Source: Kosakonia cowanii JCM 10956 = DSM 18146
GTDB taxonomy: Bacteria; Pseudomonadota; Gammaproteobacteria; Enterobacterales; Enterobacteriaceae
Length of the DNA stretch: 64,000 nt
Direction of reading: 5' to 3'
Assembly: GCF_001975225.1 (NCBI RefSeq)
Contig: NZ_CP019445.1
Span: 1,612,001-1,676,000, forward strand
Shown: positions 46,861 to 59,976 of the stretch, one piece after another
Layout of the letters: each line of letters begins with the position of its first letter
Position numbering within the stretch: position 1 is the stretch's first letter
Notes under the pieces: model-generated
The model's database searches: none
The model's input: the letters and a program-made list of their open reading frames with translations, nothing else
Told to the model about the DNA's origin: nothing
Position numbers and translations under genes: made by a program

Positions 46861-48948
46861 ATGCTGGTTAGCCAATACGACTATATCCTTGTTGTTGTTT
46901 CGTTTGTTGTAGCCATTTTGGCCTCTTATACCGCCCTGAACATGGCCGGACGCGTCTCCACCAGCAGCGGTGCTTCATCCTGGGTATGGCTGAGCGGCGG
47001 CGGCGTGGCGATGGGTATCGGCATCTGGGCGATGCACTTTATCGGCATGCTGGCGATGAATATGTCGATGAACATGCGCTACGAGCCGGTTCTCACCGGT
47101 TTATCGATGGCGATCGCCATTGGCTCCTCGCTGTTTGCGCTGTGGCTGGTTAGCGCGCCGAAGCTGCACCTGCGTCGGCTTATTCCTGGCTCTGTCGTAA
47201 TGGGGCTTGGCATTGCCGCGATGCATTACACCGGTATGGCGGCGCTACAGGTTTCCCCGCCGATTGTCTGGCATAAAGGGTGGATCGCCCTCTCGATAGT
47301 AATTGCCCTGGCGGCCTCTTTCGCTGCGTTATGGCTCACCTTCCGCCTGCGCCACGAAGCGGCACAGGTTGCGCTTATGCGCTTTGGCGCAGCCATCTTA
47401 ATGGGGCTGGCTATCACCGGCATGCACTACACCGGGATGATGGCGGCGCAGATCCCCTTCCAGCACCATCACATTGCAATGGTGCATCACGGCTTCAATA
47501 ACAACTGGCTTGCCGTGCTGGTCAGCATGATGGCCTTTTCCGTGCTCGGCATTACCTTACTGGTTTCGATGTTCGACGCCCGTTTACAGGCGCGGACGTC
47601 GCTGCTGGCCACGTCGCTTGCGGCGGCAAACCGCGAGCTGGCGAGGCTGGCGCTGCACGACACCTTAACGCGTCTGCCAAACCGCGTCCTGCTGGAAGAT
47701 CGCATCGAGCAGGCGATCAATAAAGCGCGCCGTGAAGAGAGCGCGTTTGCCTTGATGTTTATGGATCTCGACGGCTTTAAAACGGTCAACGACGCGTGGG
47801 GACATGATGTCGGCGATAAGTTACTGGTGGCGGTAACCGAGCGGCTCACGCAGCAACTGCAGGGGCAATATACGCTGGCGCGCATTGGTGGCGACGAATT
47901 TGTGCTGCTGGCAGAGATTGCCGCGCCGGACGATGCCGCAACGATCGCCAGTTCGCTTATCCGCGCTGTCGATCGCCCTTTTACTATTGATCCCTATGAT
48001 GTGATGGTGACCCTCAGTATCGGTATCGCGCTCTACCCTGACGATGGCAAAAATGAGCGCGAATTGATGTTCAACGCCGATGCTGCGATGTATCACACCA
48101 AGCATATGGGCCGTAACGGCTATCACTTTTTCCAGCCCTCGATGAACCGGCTGGCGCAAACCCAGTTACAGCTGCTGAATGATTTGTGGATGGCGCTGGA
48201 GCGTAAAGAGTTCCGCCTCGTTTACCAACCTAAATTCCAGGCACCTTCCGGGCCGGTTGTCGGTTTTGAGGCGCTGTTGCGCTGGCATCATCCCCAGCAG
48301 GGTGTGCTGAGCCCGGATCTCTTTTTGCCGCTGGCGGAGAAAACCGGCCTGATTGTCCCGCTCGGTGACTGGGTAATCGACGAGGCTTGCCGCCAGCTCA
48401 GCGAATGGCGCCAGCAGGGGCACATGGACTGGACAATTGCCGTTAACCTTTCGACGTTACAGTTTGAGCATAGCGCGCTGGTAGAAACCATTCTGGGCAC
48501 ACTGAGCAGACATAATGTTCCGCCTGAGCAGCTAATTCTGGAAGTAACTGAAACGACGGCGATGAGTAACCCCGATGAGAGCGTGCGGGTGCTGACCGAG
48601 CTGAGCGATGCGGGCGTGAAAGCGTCAATTGATGATTTCGGGACCGGTTATTCGAGCCTGCTTTACCTTAAGCGTCTGCCGGCGTGCGAGCTGAAGATCG
48701 ATCGCGCGTTTGTCCGTGAACTGGGCCAGGAGGGTGAAGACGCCACGATTGTCTCTGCGATTGTCGCGTTAGCCAGAACGCTGAACCTCAAAGTTGTGGC
48801 AGAGGGCGTCGAGACGGAAGAACAGCAGGCATTTCTCACCGAGCTGGGCTGCAATACCCTGCAAGGTTATCTCCTGGGGAAACCAGTGAGTGCAGAAACG
48901 ATTACTGCTCAGGGGAAAAACCTCACCCCCACTGAAACGGTAAAGTGA
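46861..48948 (+). CDS. MHYT-GGDEF-EAL cyclic-di-GMP signalling protein
   Basis: A 695-residue inner-membrane protein. The first 235 residues form about seven helices with three MHYT motifs (AMHFIGM, AMHYTGM, GMHYTGM), a proposed metal- or gas-sensing module. The GGDEF domain is intact (RIGGDEF, residues 341-347), so it can make c-di-GMP. The EAL domain is intact too (Glu470-Ala-Leu; DDFGTGYSSLLYLKRL), so it can also degrade it. Which activity dominates cannot be told. In E. coli K-12 this space holds yhdJ and the acrSEF genes. It is flanked by its own terminator. Confidence 0.92.
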   Translation: MLVSQYDYILVVVSFVVAILASYTALNMAGRVSTSSGASSWVWLSGGGVAMGIGIWAMHFIGMLAMNMSMNMRYEPVLTGLSMAIAIGSSLFALWLVSAPKLHLRRLIPGSVVMGLGIAAMHYTGMAALQVSPPIVWHKGWIALSIVIALAASFAALWLTFRLRHEAAQVALMRFGAAILMGLAITGMHYTGMMAAQIPFQHHHIAMVHHGFNNNWLAVLVSMMAFSVLGITLLVSMFDARLQARTSLLATSLAAANRELARLALHDTLTRLPNRVLLEDRIEQAINKARREESAFALMFMDLDGFKTVNDAWGHDVGDKLLVAVTERLTQQLQGQYTLARIGGDEFVLLAEIAAPDDAATIASSLIRAVDRPFTIDPYDVMVTLSIGIALYPDDGKNERELMFNADAAMYHTKHMGRNGYHFFQPSMNRLAQTQLQLLNDLWMALERKEFRLVYQPKFQAPSGPVVGFEALLRWHHPQQGVLSPDLFLPLAEKTGLIVPLGDWVIDEACRQLSEWRQQGHMDWTIAVNLSTLQFEHSALVETILGTLSRHNVPPEQLILEVTETTAMSNPDESVRVLTELSDAGVKASIDDFGTGYSSLLYLKRLPACELKIDRAFVRELGQEGEDATIVSAIVALARTLNLKVVAEGVETEEQQAFLTELGCNTLQGYLLGKPVSAETITAQGKNLTPTETVK

Positions 48949-48962
48949 ATTTTTAAGGATTT

Positions 48963-48990
48963 AATAAAAGCGTCTACGGACGCTTTTATT
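48963..48990 (+). terminator. Intrinsic terminator after the MHYT gene
   Basis: A 12-base-pair stem (AATAAAAGCGTC / GACGCTTTTATT) around TACG with further Ts. Confidence 0.88.
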
Positions 48991-49284
48991 TTACGTCAGT
49001 GACAAATTAGATTATTCTCATGCCCTTAAGCGCTGTTTGCGCTTTTTAACGCGCGCTTTTGTCTTCCTTTTTTCTGAATCTCACTTTTATTTATCCCGCC
49101 TCCATAATTTCTGCACGATTTCGCTTAAATACCTTTTTTAACTTCATCAAGTTTACAAAGTACATATCTGGACATTATTGCCACGATGAATCTGTTTTGC
49201 TGAATGATAAAATCAAGCAATAGATACTGACCAGACATTGCGACTGTTGATATCAAGAGTCGCGGTTACATAGAGGTAATTACA
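48991..49284 (+). promoter_or_regulatory. yhdV upstream region
   Basis: An A/T-rich non-coding gap. It must contain the yhdV promoter; a CATAGAGGTAATTAC leader precedes the ATG. I see no gene and no clear operator. Confidence 0.4.
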
Positions 49285-49506
49285 ATGAAAAAAATGATCT
49301 CCGTCGCCCTGCTGGCAACCTTCCTCGCGGGCTGTGCACACGACTCACCTTGCGTACCGGTCTATGACGATCAGGGCCGCCTGGTGCATACCAACACCTG
49401 TGTGAAAGGCACCACGCAGGATAACTGGGAAACAGCAGGCGCGATTGCCGGCGGCGCGGCAGCCCTGGCTGGCTTAACGCTCGGTATTGTGGCCCTCACT
49501 AAATAG
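49285..49506 (+). CDS. yhdV: Small lipoprotein YhdV
   Basis: This 73-residue protein has a lipoprotein signal with lipobox LAGC at about residues 14-17 (MKKMISVALLATFLAGCAH). The mature part carries paired cysteines (CVPVYDDQGRLVHTNTC) and ends in a glycine/alanine-rich hydrophobic segment (GAIAGGAAALAGLTLGIVALTK), a glycine-zipper-like helix. It matches E. coli YhdV closely. Role unknown. Confidence 0.93.
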   Translation: MKKMISVALLATFLAGCAHDSPCVPVYDDQGRLVHTNTCVKGTTQDNWETAGAIAGGAAALAGLTLGIVALTK

Positions 49507-49513
49507 TTCTCTT

Positions 49514-49538
49514 AAGCGCGGTTTTCCGCGCTTTTGCT
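49514..49538 (+). terminator. Intrinsic terminator after yhdV
   Basis: Stem AAGCGCGG-TTTT-CCGCGCTT followed by a T-rich tail. Confidence 0.85.
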
Positions 49539-49785
49539 TTATAACGGTGCAGTAAATTTTCATTTCGCCACTTTTGCTATCGAAAACGTGCATCAATTCC
49601 AGTTACAAGCATCACTTTTTTATATTTCATAATGCGATTCCGACGCTGTTATTTCTCTTACGTGATTACATTCACAAATCAACCCCATCGTATTTGATGC
49701 TTATATTCACCTGCGAAACTTGTCTGGCAGAAATAGCGAATTAACGACGCTGTTTTGCTCCATTTTGTGGAGTGCGTTCTATTTT

Positions 49786-49802
49786 TGCACCAGCCTGGGG
49801 CA
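49786..49802 (+). promoter_or_regulatory. NtrC-like enhancer site upstream of yhdW
   Basis: TGCACC-AGCCT-GGGGCA matches the NtrC consensus TGCACC-N5-GGTGCA at 11 of 12 fixed positions. It lies about 90 bases upstream of the sigma-54 promoter, a normal enhancer distance. A weaker inverted repeat (GCTCCA/TGGAGT, 49757-49773) lies just before it, with spacing off by two. Confidence 0.65.
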
Positions 49803-49876
49803 TTGCTTCTCTACATTCCTGTCTACACTCATCCTGAAACCTGTTTGATTCCTTAAATACCCTGCATACACCAACC

Positions 49877-49892
49877 TGGCATCACCTTTGCT
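49877..49892 (+). promoter_or_regulatory. Sigma-54 promoter of yhdWXYZ
   Basis: TGGCATC-ACCT-TTGCT fits the sigma-54 consensus TGGCACG-N4-TTGCW, with GG and GC exactly ten bases apart. The expected start of transcription is near 49,903, giving a leader of about 75 bases. The rest of the 473-base gap (49507-49979) shows no gene. Nitrogen control of yhdWXYZ is reported in E. coli. Confidence 0.8.
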
Positions 49893-49979
49893 ATATCCAC
49901 TGCGGCCTTCGCCACAGACAGGTTCAGGCGTTACCCGGACGCCCCATATAACGATAATTTTCGCCACACAGGATGCATT

Positions 49980-51005
49980 ATGAAAAAGATGATGATCGCC
50001 AGCCTGGCCGCTGCCGGCGTGCTGTTTGCTGTCGCCAGCCAGGCGCACGCAGGTACAACGCTTGATGCTGTCAAAAAGAAAGGGTTTGTTCAGTGCGGGA
50101 TCAGTGATGGTCTGCCCGGTTTCTCTTATGCGGATGCAAACGGGAAATTTACCGGTATCGATGTGGATATCTGCCGTGGCGTTGCTGCCGCCCTGTTTGG
50201 CGACGACAGCAAAGTGAAATATACCCCGCTGACGGCGAAAGAGCGCTTTACGGCGCTGCAATCCGGCGAAGTGGATATGCTCTCGCGCAATACCACCTGG
50301 ACCTCTTCGCGTGATGGCGGTATGGGGCTCTCCTTTACCGGCGTGACCTACTATGACGGCATCGGCTTCCTGACCCATAACAAAGCGGGCCTGAAGAGCG
50401 CTAAAGAGCTTGATGGCGCAACCGTTTGTATTCAGGCCGGGACGGATACCGAGCTGAACGTGGCAGATTACTTTAAATCCAACAAAATGAGCTACACCCC
50501 GGTGACCTTTGACCGCTCTGACGAGTCGGCGAAGGCGCTGGAATCCGGCCGCTGCGATACGCTGGCTTCCGATCAGTCTCAACTCTATGCGCTGCGGATT
50601 AAGCTGAGCAACCCGGCAGAGTGGATCGTCTTGCCGGAAGTGATCTCTAAAGAACCGCTCGGCCCGGTGGTGCGCCGCGGTGACGATGACTGGTTCGCCA
50701 TCGTGCGCTGGACGCTCTTCGCCATGCTCAATGCCGAAGAGATGGGCATTACCTCGAAGAACGTCGATGAGAAAGTGGCTAACCCGGCTACGCCGGATAT
50801 GGCGCACCTGCTCGGCAAAGAGGGCGACTTCGGCAAAGATCTTAAACTCGATAACAAGTGGGCTTACAACATTATTAAGAAGGTCGGTAACTACTCCGAA
50901 GTCTTCGAACGTAACGTCGGTTCTGAAAGCCCGCTGAAAATTAAACGTGGCCAGAACAACCTCTGGAACAACGGCGGGATTCAGTACGCTCCGCCGGTGC
51001 GTTAA
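49980..51005 (+). CDS. yhdW: Amino acid ABC transporter periplasmic binding protein
   Basis: This 341-residue solute-binding protein of the AapJ group (general L-amino acids) has a Sec signal ending near AHA (residue 25). Family 3 features are QCGISDGLPGFSYADANGKFTGIDVDICR and RNTTWTSSRDGGMGLSFTGVTYYDGIGF. It captures polar amino acids for the YhdXYZ permease. The frame is intact and full length. Confidence 0.95.
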   Translation: MKKMMIASLAAAGVLFAVASQAHAGTTLDAVKKKGFVQCGISDGLPGFSYADANGKFTGIDVDICRGVAAALFGDDSKVKYTPLTAKERFTALQSGEVDMLSRNTTWTSSRDGGMGLSFTGVTYYDGIGFLTHNKAGLKSAKELDGATVCIQAGTDTELNVADYFKSNKMSYTPVTFDRSDESAKALESGRCDTLASDQSQLYALRIKLSNPAEWIVLPEVISKEPLGPVVRRGDDDWFAIVRWTLFAMLNAEEMGITSKNVDEKVANPATPDMAHLLGKEGDFGKDLKLDNKWAYNIIKKVGNYSEVFERNVGSESPLKIKRGQNNLWNNGGIQYAPPVR

Positions 51006-51078
51006 TCCGCTACTGCCGTAACGGGCGTCACTCTGCGGTGACGCCCAGTCCAGAATTATGGTTACTGAGGTTTTCTCT

Positions 51079-52260
51079 ATGCCCCATCGCCGCCCAACCG
51101 TGAAAGGCGCGCTCTCCCTTTCAAACCCTGCGGTTCGCGCCTGGCTGTTTCAAATCCTGGCGATTATCACCGTGGTTGTTGTTGCCCTCTATTTGCTCCA
51201 TAACGCGGTGACTAACCTCAACAACCGGGGTATTACCTCCGGCTTCGCCTTCCTCGACCGCGCGGCCGGTTTTGGCATTGTTCAGCATCTGATTGATTAT
51301 GAGCAGGGTGACACCTACGGACGGGTCTTCCTGGTCGGTTTACTCAATACGCTGCTGGTCTCGGCGCTCTGTATTGTCTTTGCCTCACTGCTGGGCTTTT
51401 TCCTTGGTCTTGCAAGGCTGTCTGAAAACTGGCTGCTGCGAAAGCTGTCGACAATCTATATCGAGACGTTCCGCAATATTCCCCCGCTGTTGCAGATCTT
51501 CTTCTGGTACTTTGCGGTGCTGCGCAACCTTCCCGGTCCGCGCCAGGCGGTAAATGCCATGGAGCTGGTCTTTCTCAGCAACCGTGGCCTCTATATCCCC
51601 TCGCCACAAATGGGTGAAGGAATGTTTGCCTTTGTCGGCGCGCTGGTGCTGGCGGCGGTACTCATCGTTGGTCTGTTCCGCTTCAATAAAAAACACCAGA
51701 TTAAAACGGGCCAGCTGCGGCGAACCTGGCCAGCGGCGCTGGGGCTGATTATTGTGTTGCCGCTGATGGCGCATGCGCTGTTCGGAGCGGCGCTGCATTG
51801 GGAAGTTCCGCAACTGCGCGGTTTTAACTTCCGCGGCGGCATGGTGCTGATTCCGGAGCTGGCGGCGCTAACTATCGCGCTCTCGGTTTATACCTCGGCG
51901 TTTATTGCTGAGATTATTCGCGCCGGCATTCAGTCTGTGCCGTACGGGCAGCATGAAGCAGCGCGCTCACTTGGGCTGCCTCATCCGGTCACGTTGCGAC
52001 AGGTGATTATTCCCCAGGCGCTGCGGGTGATCATTCCACCGTTGACCAGCCAATATCTCAATATTGCAAAGAACTCATCGCTGGCGGCGGCGATTGGCTA
52101 CCCCGATATGGTGTCGCTGTTTGCCGGTACGGTGCTGAACCAGACCGGCCAGGCGATTGAAACCATTGCCATTACCATGTCGGTCTATCTGCTTATCAGC
52201 CTCTCCATTTCGCTGCTGATGAATATCTATAACCGCCGTATTGCCCTGATTGAGCGCTGA
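51079..52260 (+). CDS. yhdX: Amino acid ABC transporter permease YhdX
   Basis: This 393-residue AapQ-type permease has about eight hydrophobic helices and the EAA loop (EIIRAGIQSVPYGQHEAARSLGLPHPVTLRQVIIPQAL). The start MPHRRPTVKG gives the E. coli length; an ATG seven codons earlier is less likely. yhdY follows after 9 bases. Confidence 0.95.
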   Translation: MPHRRPTVKGALSLSNPAVRAWLFQILAIITVVVVALYLLHNAVTNLNNRGITSGFAFLDRAAGFGIVQHLIDYEQGDTYGRVFLVGLLNTLLVSALCIVFASLLGFFLGLARLSENWLLRKLSTIYIETFRNIPPLLQIFFWYFAVLRNLPGPRQAVNAMELVFLSNRGLYIPSPQMGEGMFAFVGALVLAAVLIVGLFRFNKKHQIKTGQLRRTWPAALGLIIVLPLMAHALFGAALHWEVPQLRGFNFRGGMVLIPELAALTIALSVYTSAFIAEIIRAGIQSVPYGQHEAARSLGLPHPVTLRQVIIPQALRVIIPPLTSQYLNIAKNSSLAAAIGYPDMVSLFAGTVLNQTGQAIETIAITMSVYLLISLSISLLMNIYNRRIALIER

Positions 52261-52269
52261 GGATCAATG

Positions 52270-53373
52270 ATGACAAAAGCTATTGTGTCGCCCTCCACGC
52301 GCCCGCTGCCATCGGGAAATAACGGCATGCTGCTGTGGGTGCGTAAAAATCTCTTTTCAAGCTGGTCAAACTCGCTGCTGACGCTCTTTTGTCTGTGGAT
52401 GATGTGGGAGCTTATTCCGCCGCTCCTGCAGTGGGCGCTGTTTCAGGCGAACTGGGTCGGCTCGACTCGCGCGGACTGCACCAAAGCGGGCGCCTGCTGG
52501 GTATTTATCCATCAACGCTTCGGCCAGTTTATGTATGGGCTCTACCCACACGATCAGCGCTGGCGAATCAACCTGGCGCTGATTGTTGGCCTGCTCTCTA
52601 TCCTGCCGATGTTCTGGAAGGGGATGCCGCGACGCGGACGCTACATTGCCTGCTGGGCGGTGCTCTACCCGCTGGTTGTGTGGTGGCTGATGTTTGGCGG
52701 CTTTCTTGGCCTGGAGCGCGTTGAAACCCGCCAGTGGGGTGGACTGACGCTGACGCTGATTATCGCCTCGGTCGGTATTGCCGGTGCCCTGCCGCTGGGG
52801 ATTTTGCTGGCGCTGGGCCGACGCTCGACGATGCCGGTAGTGAGGATATTGTCGGTGATGTTTATTGAGTTCTGGCGCGGCGTACCGCTGATTACGGTGC
52901 TGTTTATGTCGTCGGTGATGCTGCCGCTGTTTATGGCTGAAGGTACCACCATCGATAAGCTGATCCGTGCGCTGGTCGGGGTGATCCTGTTCCAGTCAGC
53001 CTATGTGGCGGAAGTGGTACGTGGCGGTTTACAGGCCCTGCCGAAAGGGCAGTACGAAGCGGCCGAGTCGCTGGCGCTGGGCTACTGGAAAACGCAGGGG
53101 CTGGTGATCCTGCCGCAGGCGTTAAAACTGGTGATCCCGGGGCTGGTGAACACCATTATCGCGCTGTTTAAAGATACTAGCCTGGTGATCATCATCGGCC
53201 TGTTTGATCTCTTTAGCAGCGTGCAGCAAGCGACGGTCGATCCCGCCTGGCTTGGGATGTCGACGGAAGGGTATGTGTTTGCTGCGTTAGTCTATTGGAT
53301 TTTCTGTTTCAGCATGTCGCGCTACAGCCAGCATCTGGAGAAGCGCTTTAACACCGGGCGTACACCGCACTGA
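52270..53373 (+). CDS. yhdY: Amino acid ABC transporter permease YhdY
   Basis: This 367-residue AapM-type permease forms the channel with YhdX. The EAA loop is [37 protein letters not shown]. Two ATGs are adjacent; the second (52270) is seven bases from GAGG and gives the E. coli length. The conserved N-terminal loop [17 protein letters not shown] lies between the first helices. Confidence 0.95.
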   Translation: MTKAIVSPSTRPLPSGNNGMLLWVRKNLFSSWSNSLLTLFCLWMMWELIPPLLQWALFQANWVGSTRADCTKAGACWVFIHQRFGQFMYGLYPHDQRWRINLALIVGLLSILPMFWKGMPRRGRYIACWAVLYPLVVWWLMFGGFLGLERVETRQWGGLTLTLIIASVGIAGALPLGILLALGRRSTMPVVRILSVMFIEFWRGVPLITVLFMSSVMLPLFMAEGTTIDKLIRALVGVILFQSAYVAEVVRGGLQALPKGQYEAAESLALGYWKTQGLVILPQALKLVIPGLVNTIIALFKDTSLVIIIGLFDLFSSVQQATVDPAWLGMSTEGYVFAALVYWIFCFSMSRYSQHLEKRFNTGRTPH

Positions 53374-53381
53374 GGATGATG

Positions 53382-54140
53382 ATGAGTAATACAACAATGC
53401 AATCTGGCGACGCGATGATCACGCTCGAAAATGTGAATAAGTGGTATGGGCAATTCCATGTGTTGAAAGATATTAATTTGCATGTGAAGCAAGGGGAAAG
53501 GATTGTACTTTGTGGCCCGTCGGGATCAGGAAAGTCAACCACCATTCGCTGTATCAATCACCTGGAAGAGCATCAGCAGGGGCGTATTGTAGTCGACGGT
53601 ATTGAGCTGAATGAGGATATTCGCAATATCGAGAAGATCCGCCAGGAAGTGGGGATGGTTTTCCAGCACTTCAATCTCTTTCCCCATCTGACCGTTTTGC
53701 AAAACTGCACGCTGGCACCAATATGGGTGCGCAAAATGCCGAAGAAAGAGGCAGAAGCGCTGGCAATGCACTATCTGGAGCGGGTACGTATTGCAGAGCA
53801 TGCGCATAAGTTCCCGGGGCAGATTTCGGGTGGGCAGCAGCAGCGCGTCGCGATTGCGCGCTCACTCTGTATGAAGCCGAAGATCATGCTTTTCGATGAG
53901 CCCACTTCGGCGCTGGATCCGGAGATGGTGAAGGAGGTGCTTGATACCATGATTGGGCTTGCGCAGTCGGGTATGACGATGCTGTGCGTGACCCATGAGA
54001 TGGGCTTTGCCCGCACCGTGGCGGACCGGGTGATCTTTATGGATCGCGGTGAGATCGTAGAGCAGGCAGCGCCCGATGAGTTCTTTGCACAGCCAAAATC
54101 AGAGCGTACCCGGGCGTTTTTATCGCAGGTTATTCACTGA
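53382..54140 (+). CDS. yhdZ: Amino acid ABC transporter ATPase YhdZ
   Basis: This 252-residue AapP-type ATPase powers YhdXY. Walker A is GPSGSGKST, the signature is [14 protein letters not shown], Walker B is [12 protein letters not shown] and the switch His is VTHEMGF. Three in-frame ATGs follow GAGGATG; the third matches the family. It is last gene of yhdWXYZ and ends at a terminator before the rRNA operon. Confidence 0.97.
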   Translation: MSNTTMQSGDAMITLENVNKWYGQFHVLKDINLHVKQGERIVLCGPSGSGKSTTIRCINHLEEHQQGRIVVDGIELNEDIRNIEKIRQEVGMVFQHFNLFPHLTVLQNCTLAPIWVRKMPKKEAEALAMHYLERVRIAEHAHKFPGQISGGQQQRVAIARSLCMKPKIMLFDEPTSALDPEMVKEVLDTMIGLAQSGMTMLCVTHEMGFARTVADRVIFMDRGEIVEQAAPDEFFAQPKSERTRAFLSQVIH

Positions 54141-54161
54141 TTGCCGCATGCTTCCTGTTAA

Positions 54162-54186
54162 GGCTACCCAATGGGTGGCCTTTTTT
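54162..54186 (+). terminator. Intrinsic terminator after yhdZ
   Basis: Stem GGCTACCC-AAT-GGGTGGCC (with one G-T pair) followed by six Ts. It protects the convergent rRNA operon from read-through. Confidence 0.88.
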
Positions 54187-54216
54187 ATCGTCGGGTTTAG
54201 CTGGATCCAGAATGAC

Positions 54217-54244
54217 AAAAGGCCCCGTCTTTCGACGAGGCCTT
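54217..54244 (-). terminator. rRNA operon terminator
   Basis: AAGGCCTCGTC-GAAA-GACGGGGCCTT (minus-strand reading) is the T1-type rRNA terminator shape, with a T-tract on the minus strand. It lies just past the last 5S gene. Confidence 0.85.
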
Positions 54245-54252
54245 CTGCTTTG

Positions 54253-54382
54253 TTTGATGCCTGGCAGTTCCCTACTCTCGCATGGGGAGACCCCACACTA
54301 CCATCGGCGCTACGGCGTTTCACTTCTGAGTTCGGCATGGGGTCAGGTGGGACCACCGCGCTAGTGCCGCCAGGCAAATTCT
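54253..54382. repeat. 130-base direct repeat, copy 1 (5S unit)
   Basis: This segment and 54500-54629 appear identical, covering the 5S gene with three upstream and six downstream bases as drawn. The copies flank tRNA-Thr and lie 247 bases apart. Confidence 0.85.
54257..54376 (-). rRNA. rrf: 5S ribosomal RNA, distal copy (after tRNA-Thr)
   Basis: A 120-base 5S gene starting TGCCTGGCGGC and ending GCCAGGCAT on the minus strand. It occupies the place of E. coli rrfF, downstream of thrV. It is identical to the other 5S gene in the window. Confidence 0.98.
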
Positions 54383-54415
54383 TTTCTTATTGCCGAACTT
54401 TTAAACCGTTATAAC

Positions 54416-54491
54416 TGGTGCTGATACCCAGAGTCGAACTGGGGACCTCACCCTTACCAAGGGTGCGCTCTACCAACTGAGCCATATCAGC
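54416..54491 (-). tRNA. thrV: tRNA-Thr (GGT)
   Basis: A 76-base tRNA starting GCTGATATGGCTCAGTTGG with anticodon GGT (CTTGGTAAG loop) and encoded CCA. It lies between two 5S genes at the distal end of the rRNA operon, exactly the E. coli rrnD arrangement (rrfD-thrV-rrfF). Confidence 0.98.
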
Positions 54492-54499
54492 ACACTAAA

Positions 54500-54629
54500 T
54501 TTGATGCCTGGCAGTTCCCTACTCTCGCATGGGGAGACCCCACACTACCATCGGCGCTACGGCGTTTCACTTCTGAGTTCGGCATGGGGTCAGGTGGGAC
54601 CACCGCGCTAGTGCCGCCAGGCAAATTCT
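54500..54629. repeat. 130-base direct repeat, copy 2 (5S unit)
   Basis: Second copy of the repeat at 54253-54382. It includes the 5S gene next to 23S. Confidence 0.85.
54504..54623 (-). rRNA. rrf: 5S ribosomal RNA, proximal copy (after 23S)
   Basis: A 120-base 5S gene, identical to the distal copy. It lies 89 bases past the 23S 3' end, the usual 23S-5S spacing. Confidence 0.98.
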
Positions 54630-54712
54630 GTTGCCATCCCGCGTTAGCCGGACGGCTTAATCTGTATCAGCTGAAAATCATCTCTCATCCGCCAAAACAT
54701 CTTCGGCGTTGT

Positions 54713-57619
<2,907 letters not shown>

Positions 57620-57724
57620 TCACAACCCGAAGACGTTTCGTAAAACATCATCAGTTGCGAAAATTTGAGAGACTCACGGAACAATTCGCATTGTTCTGTG
57701 TTTCAATTTTCAGCTTGATCCAGA

Positions 57725-57737
57725 TTTTTAAAGAGCA
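57725..57737 (-). promoter_or_regulatory. Spacer boxA antitermination site
   Basis: TGCTCTTTAAAAA on the minus strand, between tRNA-Glu and 23S. It matches the rRNA antitermination boxA, so the NusB/S10 complex is re-loaded before 23S. Confidence 0.75.
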
Positions 57738-57820
57738 AATATCTCATACATGACTCGCTGTCAGACAGGAATCAGGTTTGAGATACATCGGCAGGTGACT
57801 TTCACTCACAGACCAGCAAG

Positions 57821-57896
57821 TGGCGTCCCCTAGGGGATTCGAACCCCTGTTACCGCCGTGAAAGGGCGGTGTCCTGGGCCTCTAGACGAAGGGGAC
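57821..57896 (-). tRNA. gltU: tRNA-Glu (TTC)
   Basis: A 76-base tRNA starting GTCCCCTTCGTCTAGAGG with anticodon TTC and encoded CCA. It is the only tRNA in the 16S-23S spacer. In E. coli this spacer type marks rrnB, rrnC, rrnE and rrnG, whereas rrnD carries Ile and Ala tRNAs. The symbol is given for the rrnC position and is an inference. Confidence 0.97.
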
Positions 57897-57980
57897 ACAA
57901 AGTCTCACTCGCAAGACGCCTTGCTATTTACTTTTCATCAGACAATCTGTGTGGACACTACAGGGAAAGGTTCTTTAAGG

Positions 57981-59522
<1,542 letters not shown>

Positions 59523-59651
59523 AAAGTTTGATGCTCATCGAATTAAACCGTAATGAATTACGTGTTTACCCGTGAGACTTGGTATTCATTTAGTGTCCGA
59601 GGACATTAAGAATCCATGTCACCTGAGTGCCCACACAGATTGTCTGATAAA

Positions 59652-59664
59652 TTGTTAAAGAGCA
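59652..59664 (-). promoter_or_regulatory. Leader boxA antitermination site
   Basis: TGCTCTTTAACAA on the minus strand, the canonical rRNA boxA, between P2 and the 16S gene. Confidence 0.9.
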
Positions 59665-59700
59665 GTGCCGCTTCGCTTTTCGCAGCGGCGCGGGGTGTGC

Positions 59701-59728
59701 ATATTACGCTTTCCCGCTGTGAAGTCAA
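59701..59728 (-). promoter_or_regulatory. rRNA promoter P2
   Basis: TTGACT (59723-59728) and TAATAT (59701-59706) are spaced 16 bases apart on the minus strand, as in E. coli rrn P2. Confidence 0.92.
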
Positions 59729-59798
59729 CTGATTATTTTCAGAATTCTTCACCTGACAGGCCGGTGTGTTTGCCGTTGTGCCGTGTCAGTGGAGGCGC

Positions 59799-59826
59799 AT
59801 TATAGGGAGTTAATTTCCCCTGACAA
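59799..59826 (-). promoter_or_regulatory. rRNA promoter P1
   Basis: TTGTCA (59821-59826), 16-base spacer and TATAAT (59799-59804), followed by a GC-rich GCGCCTCC discriminator typical of stringently controlled rrn P1. An A/T-rich stretch (59830-59870) upstream fits an UP element; Fis sites should lie beyond it. Confidence 0.93.
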
Positions 59827-59839
59827 CCCCTAATTTCAA

Positions 59840-59976
59840 AAAACTTTTCAACCGTGTTTTTTTTCAACAAAGTGCGGTTAAAAGCGGCATAAATAGCGGG
59901 TATCGCTGTTTTTACCACCACTTATAGATATCGAATGGCATACTACCGAGTGAAATAAAGAAGAAGGAAGTGAGAA
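59840..59976. promoter_or_regulatory. rRNA UP/Fis region and yieP promoter
   Basis: This part separates divergent rRNA and yieP transcription. It is A/T-rich and includes a run of eight Ts near 59,860. GAAGGAAGTGAG provides the yieP ribosome site. The yieP promoter could not be fixed. Confidence 0.5.

Noticed and set aside
54076..54414. Open frame across the yhdZ end and the 5S gene
   Set aside because: It covers two terminators and a 5S rRNA gene, so it cannot be a real protein gene.
54253..54629. CRISPR-like or transposon-like repeat
   Set aside because: The repeated units are 5S rRNA genes with a tRNA between them. No short regular spacers or terminal inverted repeats exist.
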